Source: Thraustochytrium sp. TN22
Lineage: Eukaryota; Sar; Bigyra; Thraustochytrida; Thraustochytriidae
Direction: 5' to 3'
Assembly (NCBI GenBank): GCA_013306675.1
Contig: JABLUY010000013.1
Location: forward strand, 125,494 to 189,493
Length of the DNA stretch: 64,000 nucleotides
Below are positions 19,236 to 30,131 of the stretch, piece by piece. Every line of letters begins with the position of its first letter. Position 1 is the stretch's first letter. The position numbers were made by a program, and so were the translations under genes. The notes beneath the pieces are model-generated. The model was not told the DNA's origin and did not search any database. It was given only the letters and a program-made list of their open reading frames with translations.

Positions 19236-21747
19236 CCTGCCGTCGCTCCTTCGGCCTCTAGACTCGAGCGAATGGACTTCCCGCCGCGCTTGAGGGTCTG
19301 CCTGCCTGCCCTGCCGACCCCGCCGGGCGAGCGGCCGCCGCCGAGCGGGCGAGCGCGCACGCGAGCGAGCGAGCGCGCCGCGTGCAGTGCGCCGCGGGCG
19401 GGGGCGCTGGCCGGGCGCGCGAGCCTCGTTTCTTGATTGATCGACACGCCGGGCTTGACTTGACAGCGCGTGGTCCCACGCTCGGGCGCCGCCGCGCGGG
19501 CCCGCCGGCGCCCCCCCGCGCCACTGGCGCCCCCGAGGGGCAGAGGGCGGGAGGGGGGAGGGCCGCTCCGGCAAATTCAACCCTTGCTCCGGCACACTCG
19601 GGGAAACAAGGTCAGACACGCCGAGAGGAAGCGCGTGCCGCCGGGAGTACCACCCCCTCCGCGCCGCAGTCGTGGCAACTAATGGACGAGACTCGGAGCT
19701 GCGCGAGCACCGAGGAAGGTATGGATCATGATGGATACTGTACGATCAATCGATGTCCGAGTCAAGTGTCGTGGCGATCAGATCAGCGCGGAGCGGCGAG
19801 ATTGCCCGAGGGCGGCCGCTCGCGGCGGCTGGCGGCTGCGCTCGGGCGGCAACGGCGGGCAGCCGCGGGCCGACGCAGAGTGCATCACGTTGGCGCGCGC
19901 CACGTCTTGGCGATGGCGACAGTCTCGCTGCGTCGGGCTGCATGCACATTGCACAAGACAAGATCGTGTGGCGGCTCCGAGGTGGCCAGGCGTAAAAGAG
20001 CACAACGTTGCCACCACCAACCAACGAACCTAACTTGCTCTCGCGTCGCGCACGGCAAAGACAAGTGCGTGGAATCACATCAGCCACAGCTGGCTGCGCC
20101 GCTGCTGGCGGGGCGGGCGAGCCGGGCACTGGCAGCCCGGGTCCGGGCGGCGCTGTCAGTGACAGGCGGGATCGGGCTTGCTGGCCCAGGTTGGGGGAAA
20201 AGGCGGACAGGGTGGGGCGGGCGTGGGCAGGTCGCGTGCTCACAGCCACTGGCAGGACAGGACGAGGCGGATGGCACCAGAGCACGCGAGATTAAGCTGG
20301 AGCAGCATGAGCGAGCGAGCGAGGGAGAGGGATGGGGTGCGTGCAGTGCGACCTCGCAGGATAAGCGAGCGAGAGCTTTCCTTTTGCACTTTGATTTGAA
20401 GTGTGGTCATGGATCTCGGGAGACCATAGAGTGTGATCACGAAGACGGACAACAGCGTCTCACTTTCTAAATCCAGCTCGGAGGCCAGCACGACGAACGC
20501 CAGGGGCACTTTTCGTACACGCATGGAGTGCATAAACTCTGCCGTACCAGATCCTGCATGCCTACCGTGCCAAGAAAACCCCGTGCGAGGGTGTTGCTGG
20601 TGGTGTGAGGCGGACAGCATCTGTGTGAGGCTCGGCTCGCACCAGGCTCGTCGCACAGTGCTCGCACGAATGCCGTGACACTGTTTGCGCAAAAAGTTGT
20701 TCCTCTCGATCAAGTGTCTGGGCTTCAACCATCTTTCGGCAACCGTACCTGCCGTACAGTTCTCCTCGAAGAAGCCTTCGACAAGGCCATTTTTGAGCAA
20801 GAGCCTGAGGGAACAAGGCCATGCTGCAATCCCAAGCCTGCTGTTTGACAACTTGAAGCATGCTGTTGGACGGATGGCACAGACCGGCCAAGATCAACAA
20901 GACCCGCGAAACCCATGTCGAGATGAGGCCAGCCGGTGTCTTGCTCTCTGAGATCACTTGCTCGCCCAGTGACCGACACGTAAGTTCCTTGGTCGCCACA
21001 AGGGGCAGGCAAGTGAGACAGCAGTCCGACAGCGAGGTTTGCGGCCTCCAAGAGCTTTTCCGCAACGCACAGTTTCTTCGCCTTCCGCTGGCCTTCAACA
21101 TTACCGGTTCGCTTTCCACATTCACCTTCTCAAGGCCTGCAAAGACGCTTCTTCACCTTGTTTAGAACCTGCTCGCTCGCGCAAGAAATGCTGCTAGCCC
21201 CTTTTTCAGTGTGCTAGAGCTCAGATATCTTTTGCGATCGCGCATTTCCTCTCCAAGGTTCCACGCGTCGTAAAACTCGCAATGCGCACTCTCACGCCAT
21301 CTCGTAGCCATCTCGTAGACACGAACCTGTTCCCTCCGCCTTTCTATGCAGACAGAGCTCGGCCATGCATACGCCATTGATGTTGGCCTGGGCAGGAGCT
21401 TGCTGTTGAAGGCCTCTCTGCCCTGTCCAAGAGCATTCTGTCAGCAGAGCTCTTACAAACGCTCCAAACGTCTGGTCTCGCTACGGAATAGACATGGAGC
21501 TCGCTCAGCTAAACTCACAGTCAGTACGTTACGAGCTGTAGGCTCTCGTGCAGGCTGTCCTCCCCCGTCTGAGTCGCCTGGTTGCTTGTGGTGCCTTGGT
21601 TGGGCTTGTCACTACGTCGTCTCGTGTCTCTTGAGGAGGCCCAGGGAAAAGGAGGGAAAAGGAGTGGCGCCGGCGGCTCGGCGCTGCGGCGGCGCGACCG
21701 CAGAACCGGAGCGCGGGGCAGGCGGCGCGCGGGCGCGCGAGGAGAGG
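19236..21747. other. Intergenic 2.5 kb with a lower-GC island (20400-21550)
   Basis: Left part: promoter of the DD3-3/SH3 gene. From about 20400 to 21550 base composition is more even. On the minus strand, segments at 21377-21162 and 20851-20380 read like protein (for example EEMRDRKRYLSSSTLKKGL and LIERNNFLRKQCHG) but lie in different frames without convincing splice sites. It could be a decayed host gene or a multi-exon gene; I do not recognise the family. Confidence 0.3.
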
Positions 21748-23772
21748 ATGGGCAAGGGCAAGAGCCGCGGGTCGCGCGGCGGCGGCGCGCTGGGCGCGGC
21801 GCTGCTGAATGGGCAGAAGCGCGCGCGGCAGCAGAAGCGCGCGGCGCGGCAGAGCGGCGAGCATGCGGCCGAGGAGGAGACCATCGCGGCGCTGGGCTTC
21901 GAGAGCGTGGCCAAGACGACCAAGTCGGTGACGGAGACCGGGCAGCTGGAGGCCTTCTTGGCGGACGCGCTGCTGTCCGGCCGCACCTTCGAGGCGCAGC
22001 GCGCGTCGCGAGTCATCGACATGGACGAGGAGGAGGAGGCCACGCGACAGGAGGAGACGCGCGGCCTCTCTGCGCCTGTGGCGGCCGGCGGCGTGGCGAC
22101 CAGCGGCGGCCAGGCAGGCGCCAAGGGTAGCGACCTGGGCAGCTTCGACTTCCGCGACCTGCCCATCCCGCGGCGCCCGGCCTGGACGCGCGACATGACG
22201 GCCGCGGAGCTGGCGGCCAAGGAGCGCGAGGCGTTCCTGGGCTGGCGCCGCTCGCTGGCCGCCATGGAGGCGTCCAACCAGCGCCTGCAGGTCTCGCCCT
22301 TTGAGAAGAACCTGGACTACTGGCGCCAGCTGTGGCGCGTCGTGGAGCGCAGCGACCTCATTGTGCAGGTCGTAGACGCGCGCAACCCGCTGCTCTTCCG
22401 CTGCGAGGACGTGGCGGCCTTTGCGCGCGAGCTGGACGAGCACAAGACCAACCTGCTGCTCATCAACAAGGCCGACTTTCTCTCTGCCGACATGCGCGCC
22501 GCCTGGTGTACATACTTTCGCGCGCGCGGCATCCGCTTCCTCTTCTTTTCCGCCAAACGCGAGCAGGCCAAGCTCGATCGCCGCGCCGGCAAGACGCCCG
22601 TCGCGGCCAGCGACGACGAGGACGACGGCCCCGACGGCAGCGCGCCTTCGTCGGCGCCTGACGCCGCCGCGGCCGCCGCCGACGTCGACGAGGAGGACGA
22701 GGAGGCCACCGAGACCGTCCTGGACACCCCGCGCCTGCTGCGCCGCGAGACCTTGCTGAGCGCGCTCGAATCGCTGGCCGCCGCCTCGCGGCCCAAGGAC
22801 GCCGAAGGCAAGGCTACCGTTGGCATGATCGGGTACCCGAATGTCGGCAAGAGTTCGGTCATCAACGTGATCGTCGGGGTGACGGCCACGGACCACTCCG
22901 TGACCCGCGTCTCGGTGGCGGCCACGCCCGGCCACACCAAGCACTTCCAGACGCTCCACCTGTCCGATGAGACCATCCTCTGCGACTGCCCTGGCCTCGT
23001 CTTCCCCACCTTCATGCGCACCAAGGCCGACCTGCTCTGCAACGGCATCCTGCCCATCGACGAGATCCGCGGCCGCGATTTCGTCCCGGCTATCGCTGTA
23101 CTTTGCGCCTGCCTGGACCGTGCTACCTTCGAGAGGACCTACGCCATGCAGCTCCCGCTTGCCGCCTCGGTCACGCGCGTTCCCACGGAGCTCCTCATTG
23201 AGGAGTTCTGCAAGAAGCGCGGCTACATGGGCAGCGGCCACGACCGCTACAACGAGTCCCACGGCGCGCGCGTGCTGCTCAAGGACTTTGTGCGCGGCAA
23301 GCTGTGCTACTGCTGCCCGCCCCCGGAACTGGACGACAACGGCGAGAGCATTGCCGTCAACCCGCCCGCGCCCGCCACTGCGGACTCCTCGGACCACCCC
23401 GCCTTGGCACCCGAGCTCGCGTCCGGCGCTGTTGACGCTGCCCTCCTGCCTGATGCCCCAGAGGACTCTCTTGAGGCCCAGCTCGAGATGCTTGAACTCG
23501 ACGCCACCGCCGGCGACCAGCTGCTCTACGAAGAGACTGCCAAGCTCGGTGCCGGCGAGAAGCCCAGTCGAAGCAAGGCCCGCCACGGCCGCAAGCATCG
23601 CAAGGCACGCAATCCGGACCCTTACGGGGTCGAGGGTGCCTTCTTCGGCGCTCGCCAGGCCAAGGCCGGCAAGGGCGACAACAAGGGAGGCGCCTCCAAG
23701 CACCACCGCGGCGCTGCTCCGGCCTCCTTTACGCGCCTCGAGAAACCCGGCTCCTCCTCGGGCGCGTCTTGA
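21748..23772 (+). CDS. LSG1: Large-subunit GTPase Lsg1 (circularly permuted GTPase)
   Basis: 674 residues, close to human LSG1 (658). This cytoplasmic GTPase releases NMD3 from pre-60S ribosomes. The G motifs occur in permuted order: G4 INKAD (about 240) precedes G1 GYPNVGKSS (about 361-369), then G3 DCPGLVFP (about 412). The N terminus MGKGKSRGSRGGGALGAAL is the Lsg1-type basic tail; FEKNLDYWRQLWRVVERSD and VVDARNPLLFRC are family signatures. An acidic insert (about 290-330) separates the G4 and G1 regions, as in other Lsg1. The C terminus is basic. The ATG at 21748 is chosen because homology begins there; the frame itself opens at 21346. Confidence 0.93.
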   Translation: MGKGKSRGSRGGGALGAALLNGQKRARQQKRAARQSGEHAAEEETIAALGFESVAKTTKSVTETGQLEAFLADALLSGRTFEAQRASRVIDMDEEEEATRQEETRGLSAPVAAGGVATSGGQAGAKGSDLGSFDFRDLPIPRRPAWTRDMTAAELAAKEREAFLGWRRSLAAMEASNQRLQVSPFEKNLDYWRQLWRVVERSDLIVQVVDARNPLLFRCEDVAAFARELDEHKTNLLLINKADFLSADMRAAWCTYFRARGIRFLFFSAKREQAKLDRRAGKTPVAASDDEDDGPDGSAPSSAPDAAAAAADVDEEDEEATETVLDTPRLLRRETLLSALESLAAASRPKDAEGKATVGMIGYPNVGKSSVINVIVGVTATDHSVTRVSVAATPGHTKHFQTLHLSDETILCDCPGLVFPTFMRTKADLLCNGILPIDEIRGRDFVPAIAVLCACLDRATFERTYAMQLPLAASVTRVPTELLIEEFCKKRGYMGSGHDRYNESHGARVLLKDFVRGKLCYCCPPPELDDNGESIAVNPPAPATADSSDHPALAPELASGAVDAALLPDAPEDSLEAQLEMLELDATAGDQLLYEETAKLGAGEKPSRSKARHGRKHRKARNPDPYGVEGAFFGARQAKAGKGDNKGGASKHHRGAAPASFTRLEKPGSSSGAS

Positions 23773-24440
23773 TTGATTCATTGATTGATTGACAACAGCA
23801 GCAAGAACAAGCAGATGACGAAGAAGAAGAACTTGAAGAAGAAGAAGAACTTGAAGAAGAAGAACAGAAGGAAAAGAAAGAACGCCGCGAGTTGCTTGCT
23901 CTTGACCACTCCATTCGAGCGCGTCCTGGAGCCTTGGCCCTCTATCTACTCCAGACGAGTCTCATCTCGAAGCAAGTAGCGCCAGAAACGGTCCCATCCT
24001 TGCAAAGTGCCGTTGTTGGCGTCCACGAGGTCACTGACAACAAGCACGCGCGCAGACTCCTGCTTCACAGTCAGTGCTCGCGACCGCGTCCGTTACGGCG
24101 CTCTGGCGCGTGCTCGAAACAGGCGCCGTGCCTGCTCGCTCGCTCGCTTCAGCTCGCGGCGCGAAGTCCACGTTGAAGCGAAGCGTCTCGCCCTGAACTC
24201 TCTCTCTCACGAGTCATTCCCAGCGCCCGCACGTGCGGGGCGCTGCGGAGCCCGGCCCCCCCCGAGCGCCACTGAGCAGACGCGGCCCCCCGAGGCCTGC
24301 GCTGCGGGAGATCGCGGCGGCGAGGAGGCCGCGCGAGCTGGCAGAGTGCGCGGAGGGCGCTGCGGGGAGATTTTTCCCTGGCGGCGGGGCCGCCGCCGCG
24401 AGCCCAGACCGCAGACTGCGAATCAACATCGCGCTCGCGA

Positions 24441-24474
<34 letters not shown>

Positions 24475-24695
24475 GGGCGCGAGGGAGCGGCAGCCGGCGC
24501 GGCGTGGCGCGGCGCGGGCGGCGCGGCGCCTCAGCGCAGCGCAGCGTAGCGCAGCGCAGGTCGGCGCGCGCGGCGGCGGACGCGGCGCGGGAAGGTCCTG
24601 CGCGTTTTGAACTGGAGCGAGGCGAGGCGAGGCGAGGCGAGGCGGGGCGCGGCGAAGGGCGGCGACGCGCGCGAGCGGGCGCGGGGCGGCGCAGC
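23773..24695. other. Intergenic, GC-rich 5' flank
   Basis: An A-rich stretch (AAGAAGAAGAACTTG repeats, 23817-23880) sits just after the Lsg1 stop. The right half is very GC-rich, with (GGC)n near 24440-24470 and a GGCGA pentamer run at 24611-24650, probably the 5' UTR of the next gene. No gene seen. Confidence 0.4.
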
Positions 24696-25877
24696 ATGCT
24701 GGGCAGAATAAGCTCGCTGGTGGAGAGCGCGCGAGGGTCGGTGGAGGACCTGCTGCAGACGATCGTGGACGAGGCAGGCAGCGCCGGCGGAGGCGGAGGC
24801 GGCGGCGGAACCAGAGGCGAGGGCGCGAGGCAGAGCCTGGATCCGAGCGTGCCGCACGACACCTTCCAGTTCATCCGCAGCGTGGTGCGCGAGCCGGCGG
24901 CCGCCAAGAAGCTGTTCTTGTCCTATGACAAGATCCTGGCCAGGCAGCGGCCCAAGGACTCGAAGTTCTCGCTGTCGCGCGAGCAGAACCGACACGCGCG
25001 CAGCATCATCCAGGCCGTGCCGGAGCTCGACCGCCTCCGCTTCACGCTCTGCCCGTCCTACATGCCGGACAGCCGCTTCTGGGAGGTCTACTTCACGCTC
25101 ATCTGGGAGAAGCACTCCGCTGGCGTCTGCAAGGGCGACGCCTTCGACGCCGATCCGGTGGACGAGTCCGCCTACTCGGTCGCGAGCGCGGCCAAGAGCA
25201 CTGGCAAGCCGTCCGCCGCCGTCAAGGGTGACGGAGCAGAGGCCGCCCAACTCACCACCGCGAGTGGTGCGAGCGCGAGCGCGAGCGCGAGCGCAAGCGC
25301 GAGCGCAAGCGCGCGCCCCGACGCCGGGGCCGAGGCGAAGGAGGAGGTCATCACCCCGGAGGACCTCAGCAAGGGAATGAAGCGCGAGCGCGAGAACAGC
25401 GAGGACGCCAGCGACATCGCCGGGGACATCGCCATCGTCTCTCGTCTGCTCTTCGACGGCGCCCGCCGCACCTTTCGCTTCGCCGAGCAGTTCATGGAGG
25501 CCATGGACGAGCGCGCCAGCTCCGCCGCCGCGGCAGCTGCCGCCGCCGGAAGCACAGAGAAGCCCATCGCCGGCATCTCTGAGGCTGCTGTTCCCTCGCC
25601 GTCCGCCAAGAGCGATGCCAAGCGCGGCCGCTTCGAGGAGTCGGAGGTCCCACTCGCTGGGGACGCCGAGGCCAAGGCCAAGGTCGCCGTCCCGCCGGCG
25701 CGCGACACTGACTCCGACACCGACACGGATGGTTTTTCAGTCTCCTCCATCGACGACGCCGATCTGCGCGAGTGGGCCAAGGTCAGCCAGTCCGCGACGC
25801 GTCCCAAGCCACCTCGGGCCGCCGCCGCGGCCCCGGCCCTCGACGCCGACCAGCTCGAGGACTTTGAGTGGATCTGA
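24696..25877 (+). CDS. BSD-domain protein
   Basis: 393 residues, intronless. A BSD-like segment lies at about 110-145: ELDRLRFTLCPSYMP then DSRFWEVYFTLIWEK, with the family's hydrophobic-FW-x-x-YF core. The N terminus MLGRISSLVESARGSVEDLL is helical and typical of the small BSD family related to SYAP1/BSDC1. A (AS)n run (about 190-205) and poly-Ala tracts lie in disordered linkers; the C terminus is acidic (LDADQLEDFEWI). BSD modules occur in TFIIH p62 and synapse-associated proteins; the cellular role here is not determinable. Unlike TFIIH p62 there is no second BSD copy. Confidence 0.75.
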   Translation: MLGRISSLVESARGSVEDLLQTIVDEAGSAGGGGGGGGTRGEGARQSLDPSVPHDTFQFIRSVVREPAAAKKLFLSYDKILARQRPKDSKFSLSREQNRHARSIIQAVPELDRLRFTLCPSYMPDSRFWEVYFTLIWEKHSAGVCKGDAFDADPVDESAYSVASAAKSTGKPSAAVKGDGAEAAQLTTASGASASASASASASASARPDAGAEAKEEVITPEDLSKGMKRERENSEDASDIAGDIAIVSRLLFDGARRTFRFAEQFMEAMDERASSAAAAAAAAGSTEKPIAGISEAAVPSPSAKSDAKRGRFEESEVPLAGDAEAKAKVAVPPARDTDSDTDTDGFSVSSIDDADLREWAKVSQSATRPKPPRAAAAAPALDADQLEDFEWI

Positions 25878-26106
25878 CTCACTGATCTGTGTTGCGATCC
25901 GACTCGTGAAGGACGCTACGAGTCATCGAATCAATGCACCGCGAGTACTCTACCTGACGCCCTCGCGCGCCTGCTTGCTTTTGTTTTGCTGCTTGCCTTG
26001 CTTTGCCTTGCTTCGTCGCCTTGCGGCCAGCCGGCCCTCCTCCCCTCTTCCTCTCTCCCATTTGCTGAGCCAAACCATCCCGGCAAACTCGCCAGCACAG
26101 CGCGGC

Positions 26107-26137
<31 letters not shown>

Positions 26138-26248
26138 GCAGCGGCGGCGGCGGCAGCGGCGGCGGCACCGGCCGCACCGGCCGCACCGGCCGCACCGGCG
26201 GCAAGAGCAACAGCAGCAGGTGCGTCAGCGAGCTCGCAGGCAGGCAGC
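25878..26248. other. Intergenic with (GGC)n leader
   Basis: Ends in a GGCGGC/GGCCGCACC repeat at about 26102-26200, probably the 5' UTR of the RRM gene. No gene seen. Confidence 0.4.
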
Positions 26249-27289
26249 ATGGCGCCGCCGTCGCCGGCGGGCGACGACGAGACGCCCGCGGCGGCGCCCG
26301 GCGACTTCAAGGCGTTCGTGGGCGGCCTGAGCTGGGAGACCACGGACGAGGGCTTGGAGCTGTACTTTAGCAAGTATGGCCGCATCGTGGCGGCCGAGGT
26401 GATGCGCGACCGCTTCACCGGCCAGTCGCGCTGCTTCGGTTTCGTGTCCTTCGCCACGGTCGAGGGCCTGGACGCCGCCTGCAAGCAGCACATGCACGAC
26501 ATCGACGGCAAGGATGTCGAGGTCAAGGTTGCCTTCCGCAAGGAGCACGGCGACGGCGACGAGAACGCCGGCGGCGGCGATGCTCAGGGCGAGCCCAAGA
26601 CCAGCCGCGAGCGCGCCGAGGAGCGCTCTGGCCAGTTCAGTGACCCAGAGAAGAAGATCTTCGTCGGCGGCCTGCTGCCTGAGACCAAGGAGGAGGACCT
26701 CATCAAACACTTCTCGCAGTATGGCCCCGTCAAGGACGCCGTTATCAAGTACGATGAGGCGCGCCGCAGCCGCGGCTTCGCCTTCCTCACATTTGAGACC
26801 ATCGAGGGCGTCGAAAAGGCCAGCGAGCAGACCATGCAGGTGCTTCTCGGCAAGCGTGTCGAGATCAAGCGTCACAAGAAGTCCAACCGCGCCAGCGGCC
26901 CCGGGGGGGGCGACGTCAAGGCCGAGGAACCTGCGCTGCCCGAGCCTCCCAAACGCAAGAAGTACAAGGACCGCTCCTTTGCCGACGTCTACGAGGAGTA
27001 TTTTGACGCCGTCGCGCGCGGCCTCGTCCCTCCGCCGCCCGCACCGCGAGGCGCCCCTCCCCCAGACGCTCCAGGCCCCGCGGACCGTGTCGACGACCAT
27101 CGCATGGACCGTGGCACGGACCGTGCCTCAGAACGCGGCGGTGATCGGCGCATGGACCGCAGTGAACGCCTCGATCCTCGCATGGACCGTGGAGATCGCC
27201 CAGATCACCGCATGGACCGCGGCGATCGCCAGGATCGCGGGCGGCGGCCACCGCCAGGCCGTCGTCCGCCACTACGCGGCCGTCGTTGA
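26249..27289 (+). CDS. Two-RRM hnRNP (A/B, Musashi or DAZAP1-like)
   Basis: 346 residues, intronless. RRM1 at 21-96 (KAFVGGLSWETTDEGLELYF; RCFGFVSF) and RRM2 at 136-208 (KIFVGGLLPETKEEDLIKHF; SRGFAFLTF) are separated by an acidic/Gly linker. The pairing with the GLSWET motif is that of hnRNP A/B-D and Musashi proteins, which bind mRNA in nucleus and cytoplasm. The C-terminal third is a Pro-rich patch followed by a degenerate RMDRGDR-type repeat (about 285-330) and an Arg-rich end, resembling RGG-like RNA-binding tails. Function in mRNA processing or stability is inferred. Confidence 0.9.
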   Translation: MAPPSPAGDDETPAAAPGDFKAFVGGLSWETTDEGLELYFSKYGRIVAAEVMRDRFTGQSRCFGFVSFATVEGLDAACKQHMHDIDGKDVEVKVAFRKEHGDGDENAGGGDAQGEPKTSRERAEERSGQFSDPEKKIFVGGLLPETKEEDLIKHFSQYGPVKDAVIKYDEARRSRGFAFLTFETIEGVEKASEQTMQVLLGKRVEIKRHKKSNRASGPGGGDVKAEEPALPEPPKRKKYKDRSFADVYEEYFDAVARGLVPPPPAPRGAPPPDAPGPADRVDDHRMDRGTDRASERGGDRRMDRSERLDPRMDRGDRPDHRMDRGDRQDRGRRPPPGRRPPLRGRR

Positions 27290-28294
27290 TCGAGAACATG
27301 CTGTGACCAAACACCAAAACTGCACTTTGATGTATTGTCGCGCAGGCCTGCTCTGGCCTGCTCTGGCCTGCTCTGGCCTGCTCTGGCTGGCCTGCGCTGG
27401 CTGGCCTGCTCTGGCCTGCGCTCTGGCCGGCAGGTATGAGCGACAAGTGCAGACTCAGCGCTAGCTAGTGATACCAACGCACGTGATTGATACGACTCAC
27501 CAAGCCAGCCAAGCCAACAAAGTTCGATGCGTTGGGTATGCATCCCTTCTTGAGCGAGCTTACACAGCTCAACGCACACTCGGCCAGATGACGAGCGGCG
27601 ACGAACGCATGCCGGGCGCGCTCGAACAGCCAGATGAACTGGAGCATCCTGCTCGCATGCGTGCGTTGCGTCGATGGCCTCCGAGTCCTTGTTCATCACT
27701 TGCGCGCTTCGGACCGCTGCGAACAACGATCACAGCCAATCCGAGCCAATCCGAGCCAATCCGAGTCAAGCGGAGAACGAAGGAGGATCCGCAGCTGCGG
27801 CGCGCAGCTGCGCACCTGCGGTCGAAGCCACCCCTGCAGACTCGGAGGGCGAGCAGACGAAGCCTTCACGAAGGCATCGAAGGCCATCGAAGTGGCCTTT
27901 CGCTGTTCGTTGGCCGGGCCCGAGCCAGGTGTGCGGCCCGCCAGAGGTTGATTGCTTCGCTTGCTTCGGCTGCTTCGCAGCGCTTCGTTGTTCGCATCAA
28001 GATTCGTTGTTCAAGATCCCGGGGAGACGAACCGCCACTGGGATACTAGGCTGATCCCAGGGGTTGGTCGCAAGCGGGGCGCGTGCCAAATCTCGTGCAG
28101 GCCCGCTGCAACTGGCGAGGCTCCAGGCGAGCCAAGACCACTGGCAGACCTGGAACTGAGAGCGGCTGAGATCAGCTACGTGCGGCTACTAGCTAGCTAG
28201 TACGCGCGGCCCGCGAACCACGGCTGCCGCGCGACGCTGGTCGCTGCGGCGCAAACCCGTAACTATCAGAAAGAAGACCGAGCTATCTTCGCAA
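27290..28294. other. Intergenic with two minisatellites
   Basis: Contains a CTGGCCTGCT-type repeat (27343-27435), a CTAGCTAGTG motif at 27461, a 10-bp CCAATCCGAG repeat at 27734-27765 and AGCTAGCTAG at 28191. No supported gene. Confidence 0.45.
27343..27435. repeat. GGCCTGCTCT minisatellite
   Basis: Eight or so 10-11-bp units of GGCCTGCTCT with GGCTGGCCTGCG variants, in the 3' flank of the hnRNP gene. Confidence 0.85.
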
Positions 28295-30131
28295 ATGGTG
28301 GCGCAGGGCAAGGGGCGAGTGGCGCCCGGCGGCTTCCGCAGGGTGACGCCATACATCATGGGGCGGTCCACGTGGGATCTGGTCGAGTTCCTGCGCAAGA
28401 CGGCGGGTGCTGAGTGGGCGTACGAGCGGCACAAGCAAGAAAGTGAGGGCGAGGAGCTGCGACATGCCCTGCTGAATGTGAGCGGGGACCTGGTCGCGGT
28501 GGGGGGGGCAGGCGAACGAACACAAGTCGCTCTTGCATGTGTTTGTACCAGACGTGGACACGGTGCAGCGGCGCGCAGAGGCGATGGAGGGCGTCGAGGT
28601 AGTGGATGGCGTGACGGACCATGCCTACGGCGAGCGCGGCTGCCGCGTGCGCGATACGTCGGGCAACGAGTATATGTTTGCGAGCTTCACCGGACGGTAC
28701 GCTGTGAACTTTGCCGCCACACCGCGCTTTGATGAGACGCCAGGGCGAACATGGCTGCCGCGCGGCTACAGTGCGGTGAGGCCCCTGCTGGAGCTGGAGG
28801 ACGCTGCTGGCTTTGTGCAGGATGCCGTGGCCGTCTTTGGTGCCGAGGAGGTGGCCAAGCTGAGTGCGGGCGACAAGGTCATGTATGGAATGGTGGGCTT
28901 CGAGGACGGTGGGGCCATCGAGGTGATGCAGGTGAGCAAGGGCGGAAAGCCCATGACGGTGCCCATCCACATCTACGTCCCAGATGTGGAGGAGGTGCAG
29001 AAGCGCGTCAACGAGCTTGAGGGCGCGTCGACCGTGTACCCGCTCGGCAAGCATGACTACGGCGAGTCGTCGTTTGGCTTCAAGGACCGTCACGGCGTCA
29101 CCTGGTACGTGGCGCAGTTCACGGCTGTTTTTGGCGAGAACTTCTGCGAAAAGCCGGGCAACGACTCGTACGCGCGCTTCGCGCTCAATCCGGCACCGCG
29201 TCACTACGAGCAGCTTGTGGCGGACATGCTGCAGGACCCCAAGGGCGCCCCGCTGGGCCAGACGCTCGTGCCGGTCCTGCACGAGGCGGACCCGGCGGGC
29301 TTTGCCGCTGGCTTCCTCAAGACCACCTTCGGCGCCAAGCTGCTTCCGCCGCGGGCCGCGGCATCCGAGTCGGATCTCACCACGGTCTGGCTCGAAGCCG
29401 TCGACGGTGCGCTGCAGCTCTCCAGCGCCGGCCCGAAACCTGCGCAGCCCGCATGCATTGACGTTTGCACGCTTGACCCGCGCGGTTTGGTGCAGCGCGC
29501 CGTGGCCGCCGGCGCCACCGTCCTGGAGGAGGTCGCGCAGCGCCACGGCGCACTCATGGGCCGCGTGCAGGACCCTTCCGGCAACCGCTGGACCATCGGC
29601 GCCTTCAACGGCGTCGACTTGTCGCCTCCGCGCGTCGACCACGAGGACTTCGAGCCGCTCTACGCTCCCTTTCGCGCGCGAGGCTTTGCCTACGGTGTCT
29701 GCTTGCATGTGGTCCTCGCAGAGGGCGTTCAGGACCTCATGAAGACGCTCCAGGACGTCTTCGGCGCCAAGATGATCGCCACCTGGGGGCCGCCCAACAG
29801 CGACGTCCCAGCGCACGCGCACATGCGCCTCGGCCACGCCGTCGTGGAGTTTGGCCAGATTCCGACGCAGCCTGGGGACCAGACCTACTCGCTCGCTGTC
29901 TACGTATGCGACGACATCGCGAGCATCGCCGCCGCGGCCAAGGCGGCTTCTTCTCGCGTCGACCTCCTCGAGGAGACGAATGACATGGTTCGCGTCGCGT
30001 TGCTCGGCAAGCTTTACTTGCGCTTCCATGCCGACCCTGATGGGGCCAGCATCCTCTCCAAGGAGAAGGAGGAGCCCGCGAAGGAGCCCCTTGTCAAGCG
30101 AGCCAAAACCGAGGAGCCTACCTCTAGCTAG
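28295..30131 (+). CDS. Four-unit VOC (glyoxalase/PhnB-like) protein, apparent frame break in unit 1
   Basis: Four tandem VOC (beta-alpha-beta-beta-beta) modules of about 130-155 residues, each recognisable by an HVFVPDVD/IHIYVPDVE/IDVCTLDPRGL/SLAVYVCDDIA-type strand followed by a helix and then a DPSGN-type turn. Unit 1 starts at the ATG 28295 (RVTPYIMGRSTWDLVEFL), units 2-4 lie in the frame that is open from about 28500 to 30131. VOC modules make up glyoxalases, dioxygenases and PhnB-like proteins; metal-binding His/Glu residues are not consistently kept here, so no reaction is assigned. The frame changes between unit-1 halves at a G8 run (28501-28508): one G fewer would join them. A 34-nt GT-AG intron (28478-28511) is the alternative, but would remove a conserved strand. 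The C terminus ends TSS-stop inside a CTAGCTAG motif. Confidence 0.72.

Noticed and set aside
21529-23781. 750-codon open frame antisense to Lsg1
   Set aside because: The opposite strand encodes an unambiguous Lsg1 GTPase; the antisense product is low-complexity.
28356-30029. Long antisense frame over the VOC gene
   Set aside because: No recognisable protein; mirrors the G/C-ending codons of the sense gene.
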